7,883 nucleotides of DNA from Chloroflexia bacterium. GTDB lineage: Bacteria > Chloroflexota > Chloroflexia > Thermomicrobiales > JALYUS01. Where the stretch lies: contig JAICJW010000209.1 of NCBI GenBank assembly GCA_025928215.1, forward strand, positions 1-7,883, written 5' to 3'. This document shows, one piece after another, positions 1-7,800 of this stretch (the first letter of the stretch is position 1; each line of letters begins with the position of its first letter). The position numbers and the translations under genes are program-made. The notes below the pieces were generated by a model. The model was not told where the DNA came from and searched no databases. It worked only from the letters and a program-made list of their open reading frames with translations.

Positions 1-570
1 GAGGATCGGCGATACGGCCAGCTCCCCGCCTGGGCCGACGGGATCGACGCGGTGCGACTGATGACCGTCCACGCCGCGAAAGGGCTGGAGTTTCCGGCCG
101 TCTTCCTCCCGCAGGTGCGGCAGGGCCATTTCCCTTCCAGGGGCCAGACGCCACGCTTCAGTTGCCCGCCGCCGCCCGGCATGATTGCCGAGGATGCGGG
201 GTTGACGCCGGACGCCGTCCGGGAGCATGAGAAGGAGCGAGCGGAGGAGGAGGAAGACTGCCTCGCCTTCGTGGCGCTCTCCCGTGCGCGGGATCATCTG
301 ACGCTGACCTGCTCCGCCTATCGGGGCAAGAGCCTCACGCAAACGAAACCGCCGCTCTGGCTCCCCTACCTCGTGCCGGACCCACCGCCCGTACCGCCGA
401 AACCCACGGCGGCCGTTGCGACGGTAGAGGCGGAGCCCGAGACGAATGGGGCGGAGCCGCGCGTCTTCGATGCGATCCTCCTCGATGCCTACGCGCGCTG
501 CCCGCAACGGTATGCCTATGATTACGTTTGGGGGTTTCGAGAGCACCGCGAGCGGGCTTCGTACGAGTGA
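1..570 (+). CDS. UvrD/AddA-like SF1 helicase, C-terminal part with start of Fe-S nuclease domain; 5' partial, ended by an in-frame stop
   Basis: The frame is open from the first base, so the start lies outside the window. Helicase motif V is visible as VHAAKGLEF (about 67-93) and motif VI as FVALSRARD (about 268-294), both typical of UvrD/Rep/AddA SF1A helicases. The VALSRA arginine belongs to the ATP-binding site. A proline-rich linker (about 380-410) leads into the opening of a RecB/Cas4-like nuclease domain, YARCPQRYAYDYVWGF, whose cysteine at 499-501 is the expected first 4Fe-4S ligand. A TGA at 568-570 ends translation there, and the same frame continues as the remainder of that nuclease domain. 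Proteins of this type unwind DNA in recombination and repair. The helicase part could still work if the fragment is stable, but the nuclease tail would be lost. An ancestral single gene covering 1-1236 and continuing upstream is the best reading. Confidence 0.85.
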   Translation, partial: EDRRYGQLPAWADGIDAVRLMTVHAAKGLEFPAVFLPQVRQGHFPSRGQTPRFSCPPPPGMIAEDAGLTPDAVREHEKERAEEEEDCLAFVALSRARDHLTLTCSAYRGKSLTQTKPPLWLPYLVPDPPPVPPKPTAAVATVEAEPETNGAEPRVFDAILLDAYARCPQRYAYDYVWGFREHRERASYE

Positions 571-573
571 TTC

Positions 574-1236
574 ATGCGGTGCCTCTATACGGTGCTGGGT
601 GAGATCGCCGATGAGCGGCTGACGAGTACGGCGGCGCTTGATCGGTTCGACGAGGAATGGGACAGGAACGGGCCAACCGAGGAGCATCCGTATACGGGGC
701 TGTACAAGAGCCGTGGGCAGCAGGCGGTAGCGCGCGCTGCTGCGACGGTCGCCGGCTTGGCTGCCGATGGGGCGACGGTGATGCACCGCCAGCAAATCAT
801 CGAGCTTGGAGACGGCTACGCCGCGACGATCACGCCGGATGCGCTCGTTATCGCGGAGGACCACCAAACCGTGCGGGTCCAACGCTGGCTGACGGGCGGC
901 CCGAGTGAGAGCAGAAAGGACGACAAAGTCCACGGGCTACTCTATCTCGCGGCGAAGCTGGCAGTCCCGGGCGCTGAGCCAGTGGTCGAAATCCGCTACG
1001 TCGCGCGGGACCTCGACGCGGTGCCGGTCTTCACGAAGACGAAGACGGGTGAGCCGACGCCGCCCTCCGAAAAGGTTATCGAAAACCGGCGCACCTATTA
1101 CCGCGAGGCAGCGGCGGGCATCGTCGCCGGGCGATTCGCTCCGAAACCCGACGACTACAGTTGCCCGCGCTGCCCGTATTACTTCATCTGCCCGGGGAGT
1201 GCATCCGGCGAGGAGGATTCGGATATCTCGTCGTAG
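574..1236 (+). CDS. Nuclease-domain remainder of the UvrD-like helicase gene (PD-(D/E)XK, 4Fe-4S type), separated by an in-frame TGA
   Basis: This 220-residue piece is in the same frame as the helicase fragment, one codon past its TGA. It reads as the continuation of one nuclease domain, because FMRCLYTVL follows on from the CPQRY helix upstream. Near its end, cysteines at 1162, 1171 and 1189 form C-x2-C-x5-C (SCPRCPYYFIC), the C-terminal ligands of the Cas4/AddB/RecB-type 4Fe-4S cluster. The expected catalytic region is TPDALVI (Asp89), then QRWLTG (residues 103-108), where active family members carry D/E-x-K-TG. Here those positions read R and L, so cleavage activity is doubtful. ATG at 574 is the first start after the stop. 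Only a weak purine tract (GAG, 565-567) precedes it, so expression would depend on coupling to the upstream stop or on read-through. I lean towards a broken single gene. Confidence 0.75.
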   Translation: MRCLYTVLGEIADERLTSTAALDRFDEEWDRNGPTEEHPYTGLYKSRGQQAVARAAATVAGLAADGATVMHRQQIIELGDGYAATITPDALVIAEDHQTVRVQRWLTGGPSESRKDDKVHGLLYLAAKLAVPGAEPVVEIRYVARDLDAVPVFTKTKTGEPTPPSEKVIENRRTYYREAAAGIVAGRFAPKPDDYSCPRCPYYFICPGSASGEEDSDISS

Positions 1237-1274
1237 CGACTTCCGGTTTGTATGCTCTCCGCCGATTATTGGGC

Positions 1275-1281
1275 AGGAGGT
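1275..1281 (+). promoter_or_regulatory. Orphan Shine-Dalgarno-like motif AGGAGGT
   Basis: AGGAGGT is a near-perfect ribosome binding site, but no ATG, GTG or TTG occurs at the normal distance downstream (about 1286-1292). A 24-codon ATG frame begins at 1309, too far away. It may be a remnant of a lost small gene or chance. No function can be claimed. Confidence 0.25.
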
Positions 1282-1286
1282 AATTT

Positions 1287-1327
1287 CGCAGCCATCCTGC
1301 TATCGTACATGCTTCAGGATGGTTACG
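1287..1327 (+). repeat. Imperfect inverted repeat / hairpin in the spacer
   Basis: CCATCCTG (1292-1299) pairs exactly with CAGGATGG (1315-1322). The stem extends outward by a G-T wobble (1291/1323) and an A-T pair (1290/1324). After one mismatch two more pairs follow (1287-1288 with 1326-1327). The loop is 15 bases (1300-1314). There is no T-run after the right arm, so it is not a textbook intrinsic terminator. Directly downstream CGATG (1328-1332) and CATCG (1338-1342) form a second small dyad. It could be an operator, an RNA structure in a leader, or a factor-assisted terminator for the upstream gene. Confidence 0.45.
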
Positions 1328-1395
1328 CGATGGATTTCATCGGCGATAGATCAATCACATTTCCCCATGCTGGCACGATCAATTCGTGAAACGTG

Positions 1396-1423
1396 TCGAC
1401 AACGGGGGTCGGTGAACAATGAT
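1396..1423 (+). promoter_or_regulatory. Weak candidate sigma-70-type promoter for the helicase-methyltransferase operon
   Basis: TCGACA (1396-1401) matches five of six bases of the -35 consensus. It is followed after 16 bases by AATGAT (1418-1423), which matches four of six of the -10 consensus. Transcription would begin near 1430 and give a leader of about 30 bases. The placement suits the operon, but such matches occur by chance and the host's promoter consensus is unknown. Confidence 0.22.
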
Positions 1424-1446
1424 GATGCTACCCGTCGCAATTAATC

Positions 1447-1452
1447 GAGGTG
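1447..1452 (+). promoter_or_regulatory. Ribosome binding site that selects the ATG at 1459
   Basis: GAGGTG matches the anti-Shine-Dalgarno complement and lies six bases before ATG 1459. A longer reading from GTG 1450 would start inside this motif and has no purine-rich site of its own upstream. The ATG is therefore the better start. Confidence 0.6.
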
Positions 1453-1458
1453 CTGCCG

Positions 1459-4400
1459 ATGCCGCGTATCTTCGATAATATCGGCCTCTCTCTCCTTCCT
1501 GCGTTGGGGGAGACGCTTGCCAAGTCCTTCCGCGCCGATTTCTGCGTCGGGTACTTCAACCTGCGTGGCTGGGGGCAGATCGCCGATCGCGTGGAGCCGT
1601 GGGCGGGCGGCCCCGGCGCGTGTTGCCGCGTGCTCGTCGGGATGCAGCGGCTGCCGGTGGACGAATTGCGCGAATATCGTAGCCTCGCGCGCGACGAGCG
1701 GCTGCTCGACAACCCGACGGCGTTGCGCATGAAGAAGCGCGCCGCCGAGGAATTCCGGCAGCAATTGCTCATCGGTGCGCCGACGAATGCGGACGAGGCC
1801 GCACTGCGGCAACTGAGCGCGCACCTGCGGGCGAAGAAGGTCGTCGTCAAACTGCACCTGGCATACCCCCTGCACGCGAAGCTCTACCTCGGCTACCGCC
1901 ACGACAACGATAACCCGATCACGGGCTATGTCGGCAGCAGCAATCTCACCTTCGCGGGCCTCGGCAGGCAGGGCGAGCTGAATGTGGACGTCCTCGACCA
2001 CGACGCGGCGACAAAGCTGCAAGGCTGGTTCGACAAGCGGTGGGATGATAATTGGTCGCTCGACATCTCCGGCGACCTCGCGGACATCATTGACGAGAGT
2101 TGGGCACGAGAGCAGTTGCTCTCGCCCTATGAGATCTACATCAAGATGGCGTACCACCTCGCGCGGGATGCCCGCGCCGGAGTTTCCGAGTTCGGCATCC
2201 CGCGCGAGTTCGGCAATACGCTCTTTGCGTTCCAGAAGGCGGCGGTACAGATCGCGGCACAGCACATCAACAACCGCGACGGCGTGATCATCGGCGATGT
2301 TGTCGGCCTGGGAAAAACCCTGATGGCGACGGCGCTCGCCAAGATCTTCGAGGACGACCACGACTGGGAAACCTTGATCATCTGCCCGAAGAACCTCGAG
2401 ACGATGTGGCGGGATTACGTGCGCCGCTACCGCCTGCGTGCCGAGGTGCTGCCGATCACGCGGGTTTTGGGCGAGTTGCAGGACTTCACGCGGTTCCGCA
2501 TCGTCCTGATTGACGAGAGCCACAACCTCCGCAACCGCGAGGGGCGGCGGTACCGCGCCATCCAGGACTACATCGCCCGCAACGGCAGCCGCTGCATCCT
2601 GCTCTCCGCCACGCCGTACAACAAGACCTACCTCGACCTCTCGGCGCAACTGCGCCTCTTCGTGCCGGAGGACAAGGACATCGGTGTCCGCCCGGAGCGG
2701 ATTATCCGGGAGAAGGGCGAGCCTGCCTTCACCGCCGACTACCAGTGCGCCCCGCAGACCCTCGCCGCCTTCGAGAAGAGCACGTACGCGGACGATTGGC
2801 GCGATCTGATGCGCCGCTACCTCGTGCGGCGCACCCGCAGTTTCATCAAGGCGAACTACACCGAGGAGGACGAAACGGACGGGCGGCGGTACCTCACCTT
2901 CGCAGACGGCAGGCGCTCGTACTTCCCGGAGCGCCTGCCGATGACGGTGCCGTTCGCCATCGGGCCGGAGGGTGGGGATGATCCGTACGCGCGCCTCTAC
3001 GCCCCCGCCGTCGTGGACGCGGTAAACGCGCTGCGGCTGCCGCGCTACGGCCTCGGCAACTACGTCCTGCCCAGCCCGCGTACGCCGCCGACGAAGGCCG
3101 AGGCGAAGACGCTGGAGGGGCTTTCCCGCGCCGGGAAACGGCTGATGGGCTTCTGCCGCACCAACCTCTTCAAGCGGCTGGAGAGTGGCGGCCCCGCCTT
3201 CCTGCAATCCGTCGAGCGGCACATCCTGCGGAACTTCATCTTCATCCACGCCATCGAGCACGGCCTGCCCCTGCCGATCGGTACGCAGGGCGCGGATGTG
3301 CTCGATACCAGCGCGCTCGACACGCGCTACACGGACATGGACGCGGAGGCCGTCATTCCAGGGTCGTTCGACTTCGAGGACGATGTGCCGGCCGAGCGGG
3401 AGGAGGAGCATGTCGGCATCCTCAGCGAGACGGCGTACCGGCAGCGTGCCGCCGCAGTCTACGGCGAGTACGCCGCGCGCTACCGGACGCGCTTCAAGTG
3501 GCTCGCGCCCGCGCTCTTTGCCCCCGCCCTCGCCGCCGATCTGCTGGCGGACGCGCGTTCCCTACTCGCCGTCCGACAGTCCTGCGGCGTCTGGGATCAG
3601 GCGAATGACACGAAACTGGACGCCCTCGCCGCGCTGCTCACCGGGCGGCACGCGGGCGAGAAGGTTCTCGTCTTCACGCAGTTCGCGGACACCGTGGCGT
3701 ACGTGACGAGCGCGCTCCGGGCGCGGGGCATCACGCGCATCGAGGGCGTGACCGGGGACGCGGAGCACCCGACCGAGATCGCGTGGCGGTTCAGCCCGGA
3801 GAGTAACGAGAAGCGCGCCGCCGTCGCACCGGGGCAGGAGTTGCGCGTCCTCATCGCGACGGATGTGCTGAGCGAGGGGCAGAATTTGCAGGATTGCGCC
3901 GTCGTCGTCAACTACGATCTGCCCTGGGCGATCATCCGGCTCATCCAGCGGGCCGGGCGGGTGGACCGCATCGGGCAGCGCGCGGCGGAGATCCGCTGTT
4001 ACTCCTTCCTGCCCGCCGAGGGTGTGGAGCGGATCATCCGCCTGCGAAGCCGCGTGCGCGAGCGGCTGCGCGAGAACGCCGAGGTCGTCGGGGCGGACGA
4101 GACGTTCTTCGAGGACGACCTGACGGACGACCTGCTGCGCGACCTCTTTACGGAGAAATCGGGCATCCTGGACGCCGACGATGACAACGAGGTGGACCTC
4201 GCCTCCTACGCCTATGAAATCTGGAATCAGGCGACGAAGGACGACCCCGCGCTGCGGAAGCGCATCGAGGCGATGCCCGATGTCGTCTACTCCACGCGCG
4301 CCCACACGCCGACCTCGCTCGAACCGGCGGGCGTGCTGCTCTATGCGCTGACGGCGGACGGCAACGACGCCCTCGCCTGGGTGAACGAGCACGGGCAGCC

Positions 4401-4866
4401 GGTCACGGAGTCCCAGCTCGCCATCCTGCGCGCCGCCGCGTGCGCCCCGAATACGCCCGCCATCCCGCGCGACCCACGGCATCACGACCTCGTGACGGCG
4501 GGCGTGCTGCACCTCGCACAGGAGGCGCAGAATGCGGGTGGCCAGCTCGGCAAGGCGTCCGGGGCGCGCTATCGCGCCTACACCCGCCTGAAGCAATATG
4601 CGGGGCGCATCCACGGCCAGATTTTCGCCCCCTCCGTCGAGGCGGTGGTGGAGGACATCTACCGCTACCCCTTGCGGCCCGTGGCGACGGAGACGCTGAA
4701 CCGCCAGCTGCGGAGCGGCATCACGGACGCGGATCTGGCGAACCTTGCCATCCAGATGCGCGAGGAGGGGCGGCTCGTCGTCCTCCCGGAGAGCGCGGAC
4801 GCCGACGAGACGCCGGAGCCGCAGATTATCTGCTCGCTCGGCCTATTCCCGATAGGAGGACGCTAA
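1459..4866 (+). CDS. PLD-nuclease/SNF2-family helicase fusion, probable restriction or anti-phage effector
   Basis: A 1135-residue protein, start ATG 1459 chosen from the GAGGTG site six bases upstream (GTG 1450 is the alternative). The N-terminal part is a PLDc_2-type nuclease domain with HAK at 139-141 and GSSN at 159-162. This is one HxK...GSxN half-site, and such domains usually pair to make an active site. The SF2/SNF2 helicase follows: Walker A GDVVGLGKT (279-287), DESH box (352-355), SAT motif (383-385), an interlobe segment of about 350 residues, motif IV near KVLVFTQF (735-742), motif V ATDVLSEGQNLQ (800-811) and motif VI QRAGRVDRIGQ (830-840). All ATPase motifs are intact. The C-terminal 290 or so residues match nothing I recognise. 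The likely role is ATP-driven translocation on DNA coupled to cleavage, with the methyltransferase encoded two bases downstream. DrmD of DISARM is an SNF2 helicase beside a methyltransferase, but here the PLD is fused, so I assign no symbol. Confidence 0.9.
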   Translation: MPRIFDNIGLSLLPALGETLAKSFRADFCVGYFNLRGWGQIADRVEPWAGGPGACCRVLVGMQRLPVDELREYRSLARDERLLDNPTALRMKKRAAEEFRQQLLIGAPTNADEAALRQLSAHLRAKKVVVKLHLAYPLHAKLYLGYRHDNDNPITGYVGSSNLTFAGLGRQGELNVDVLDHDAATKLQGWFDKRWDDNWSLDISGDLADIIDESWAREQLLSPYEIYIKMAYHLARDARAGVSEFGIPREFGNTLFAFQKAAVQIAAQHINNRDGVIIGDVVGLGKTLMATALAKIFEDDHDWETLIICPKNLETMWRDYVRRYRLRAEVLPITRVLGELQDFTRFRIVLIDESHNLRNREGRRYRAIQDYIARNGSRCILLSATPYNKTYLDLSAQLRLFVPEDKDIGVRPERIIREKGEPAFTADYQCAPQTLAAFEKSTYADDWRDLMRRYLVRRTRSFIKANYTEEDETDGRRYLTFADGRRSYFPERLPMTVPFAIGPEGGDDPYARLYAPAVVDAVNALRLPRYGLGNYVLPSPRTPPTKAEAKTLEGLSRAGKRLMGFCRTNLFKRLESGGPAFLQSVERHILRNFIFIHAIEHGLPLPIGTQGADVLDTSALDTRYTDMDAEAVIPGSFDFEDDVPAEREEEHVGILSETAYRQRAAAVYGEYAARYRTRFKWLAPALFAPALAADLLADARSLLAVRQSCGVWDQANDTKLDALAALLTGRHAGEKVLVFTQFADTVAYVTSALRARGITRIEGVTGDAEHPTEIAWRFSPESNEKRAAVAPGQELRVLIATDVLSEGQNLQDCAVVVNYDLPWAIIRLIQRAGRVDRIGQRAAEIRCYSFLPAEGVERIIRLRSRVRERLRENAEVVGADETFFEDDLTDDLLRDLFTEKSGILDADDDNEVDLASYAYEIWNQATKDDPALRKRIEAMPDVVYSTRAHTPTSLEPAGVLLYALTADGNDALAWVNEHGQPVTESQLAILRAAACAPNTPAIPRDPRHHDLVTAGVLHLAQEAQNAGGQLGKASGARYRAYTRLKQYAGRIHGQIFAPSVEAVVEDIYRYPLRPVATETLNRQLRSGITDADLANLAIQMREEGRLVVLPESADADETPEPQIICSLGLFPIGGR
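4854..4859 (+). promoter_or_regulatory. Strong ribosome binding site of the methyltransferase gene, inside the helicase coding end
   Basis: AGGAGG sits in the last codons of the helicase gene, nine bases before ATG 4869. The helicase TAA is at 4864-4866, leaving a two-base gap. The arrangement indicates one transcript and coupled translation, and it fixes the methyltransferase start. Confidence 0.8.
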
Positions 4867-4868
4867 CG

Positions 4869-7800
4869 ATGCCGCTCGCGCACGCGCAGATTCGCCAGTA
4901 TTTGACCGCGTTCGATTTCCGCCGCCTCTTCAACGGCCTGGGGTGGGACAACTACGCGGCGCAGGAGCGCGTCGTCGTTGGCGGGCAGACGTACGCGCTC
5001 GCGGGTGTCGCCGTCAAGCGCGGTATGGCGGTCCTCGTCTGCGAGCAGGCGACCATCCCGCCGTACGCCACGCGCCGTGCGATTGATCGCGCGGTGACGA
5101 AGAATGTCGCCTACGAGCACATCATCATCTTCGCGGACAGCGCGCACGCCATGCAGGTGTGGCAGTGGGTCAAGCGCGAGACGGGCAGGCCGGACGCCGC
5201 GCGCGAGCAGACCTTCCACGCCGGGACGAGCGCGGACGCCCTCGTGCAGAAGATCGCGCGCATCGCCTTCACACTCGATGAGGAAGAATCGCTGACGATG
5301 CCGCAAGTGACGGGCCGCGTCGCCCGCACGCTCGATGTGGAGACCGTCACCAAGCGGTTCTACGCCGAGTTCAAGAAGCAGCACGCGGCGTTCCGCGACG
5401 CGATTGCCGGTATTCCGGCGGACGCGGCGGGGCAGCGGGACTGGTACGCCTCGCTGATGCTGAACCGGCTGATGTTCATCTACTTCATCCAGAGCAAAGA
5501 GTTGCTCGACGGCGACCCGGACTATCTGCCGCACCGCCTGAAGGAGACGCAAGCGCGCCTCGGCCCCGACCAGTTCCACGGTTTTTATCGCGAATTCCTG
5601 CTGCATCTCTTCCACGATGGGTTGAGCGCGCCGTTGCCGCACGCGCCGGAGATCGTCGCCTTGATCGGCGACGTGCCGTACCTCAATGGCGGCCTCTTCG
5701 ATCTGCACGAGATCGAGCAGACCTACGCGGCAATCGAGATTCCCGATACCGTCTTCGCGTCGGTCTTCGATTTCTTCAAGCAGTGGAACTGGCACCTGGA
5801 CACCCGGCCGAACCGCGCGGGCAACGAGATCAACCCCGACATCCTCGGCTATATCTTCGAGCAGTACATCAACCAGAAGGAGATGGGCGCGTACTACACG
5901 AAGGAGGACATCACCGGGTACATCGGCAAGAACACGATCGTCCCCTTCCTCTTCGATGCCGCCCGGCGGCAGAACGCCATCGCCTTCGCGCCGGACGGCG
6001 CGGTCTGGGGGCTCTTGCGCGAGCACCCCGACAAGTACATCTACGACGCGGTGCGCAAGGGGAGCGACGCGCCGCTGCCGCCGGAAATCGCGGCGGGCAT
6101 CGGCGATGTCTCCAAACGCGGCGGCTGGAACAAGGCGGTCGCCGACGACGCTATCGCCCTGCCGACCGAGACGTGGCGCGAGTTCGTCGCGCGCCGCCAG
6201 CGGTACGAGGAGACGTGGGGCGCGCTCGTGGATGGCGCGGTGACGGCGATCAACGATCTGATCACGCGCAACCTCGATATCCGCCAGTTCGCGCAGGACG
6301 TGATTGATAACTGCGAGTCCCCGGACCTGCTCAATGCGCTCTGGGAGACGCTGGCGGGCAAAGAAGCGACGGCGACCCAGCCCGCCAGGCCGCCGATGAC
6401 GATCCTCGACCCGACCTGCGGCTCTGGCGCCTTTCTCTTCGCCGCCCTGAATATCCTCGAACCGCTCTACGATGCCTGTCTGGAGCGGATGCAGGCCTTC
6501 GTGGACGCCCCCGGCGCGCTGATCGGCGCGGGCACGCGGGACCGCTACGCGCGCATCCTCGCGGCCTACGCCGGGCGCGACCGCCCGTACGCGATCATCA
6601 AGAGCATCATCGTCGGCAACCTCTACGGCGTGGACATCATGGAGGAGGCGGTGGAGATCTGCAAACTGCGCCTCTTCCTCAAACTCGCCGCCCATCTGGA
6701 CGACATCGGGCGCATCGAGCCGCTGCCGGACATTGACTTCAATATCCGCGCCGGGAACACGCTCGTCGGCTTCGCGAACGCGGAGGATGCCCGCCGCGCC
6801 ATCGGTCGGCTCGGCTCGGATACCGCCTTCGCGGCGATTGCCGAGCAGGCGGAGATTACCGGGCGGATCGTCGAGCAATTCCAGCGACAGCAGGCGGACT
6901 ACGACAACCCGATGACCCCGACAGATAAAGCGGCATTGCGCGCGAAAATGGACGACCTGCGCGACGCGCTCGATCCGTTCCTCGCCGCCACCTATGGCAT
7001 TGACCGCATCGCCTACGCGGACGCGGATGAGTACGCGGCGGCGTTTGCGGCATGGCGCGCGAGCCACCAACCCTTCCATTGGTGGAGCGAGTTCTTCCCG
7101 ATCATCAATCGCGGCGGATTTGATGTAATTATCGGCAATCCTCCATTTGTAGAATATGTTCCCAGCAAAGTGCACTATAGGGTTTCCCCCTTGTACGAGA
7201 CCCTGTCTTGTGGAAACCTTTATGCATTCATAGCGGAACGCTGTACAAAACTGCTCAGTCGAACAGGATACTTCGCATTCATAATGCCTTCCGCAAGCTG
7301 CTGTACGCCACGTATGACTCCCTATATGTCCGTCGCGACTCGAAGGTTCAGACGCATATGGATTAGCATCTATGATGAGAGGCCCTCAAAGTTGTTTGGC
7401 GGGGTAGATCAGCAACTATCTATCCATATCGGTTGCCTCGAAGGGCCATGTGCATATGTCGAGATTACTCCGATGCGACATTGGACGAGTACGCCACAAG
7501 ATGAAAGACCTCACCTCTTTGAAACGACGCGTTACCAAGCCCTAGATCCGATGAAGCGCGTCGCTCAAGTAGTGCCCAAGATCGGGTGTGACTTGGAATC
7601 TGGATTGCTGAGCAAGTTGGGTGCTACGGAGTCATTAGATATTGAGACTTTGAGGTCTCGGCACAGGTCCGCATCTATTTACTATCGAAACGCTGGTGGT
7701 CGATACTGGCGGCTCGTCAAGAGCTTCCCGACCGGATTCGAAGCAGAGGGAGGAAGAACGAGTACAACTACGGAAAAACAAATGTCCGTCATGCAGGAAG

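Noticed and set aside
1309..1383. A 24-codon frame in the spacer starting at ATG 1309
   Set aside because: It has no ribosome binding site at the right distance, and the start lies inside the hairpin loop. There is nothing to support expression.
905..1444. A 179-codon + strand frame reaching through the spacer
   Set aside because: It overlaps the nuclease remainder in another frame, is serine/arginine-rich and has no ribosome binding site at its start.
1450..1458. Longer helicase start at GTG 1450
   Set aside because: This start falls inside the best ribosome binding motif, so ATG 1459 is preferred.
1441..3411. A 656-codon open frame on the minus strand
   Set aside because: It is a shadow of the helicase gene, which carries every SF2 motif on the + strand. 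The antisense product has no recognisable domain.
3562..4614. A 350-codon minus-strand open frame
   Set aside because: It is another GC-bias shadow opposite helicase motifs IV-VI, with no motif of its own.
4863..7175. A 770-codon open frame on the minus strand
   Set aside because: It is antisense to the methyltransferase gene, its product is arginine/valine-rich low-complexity sequence with no motif, and it exists because third positions of the real gene are almost all G or C. It ends where that bias ends.
7173..7182. CACTATAGGG, identical to the 3' half of the phage T7 promoter
   Set aside because: The ten bases before it match the T7 promoter at only two positions, and the site lies inside a continuous coding frame. 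It looks like chance.
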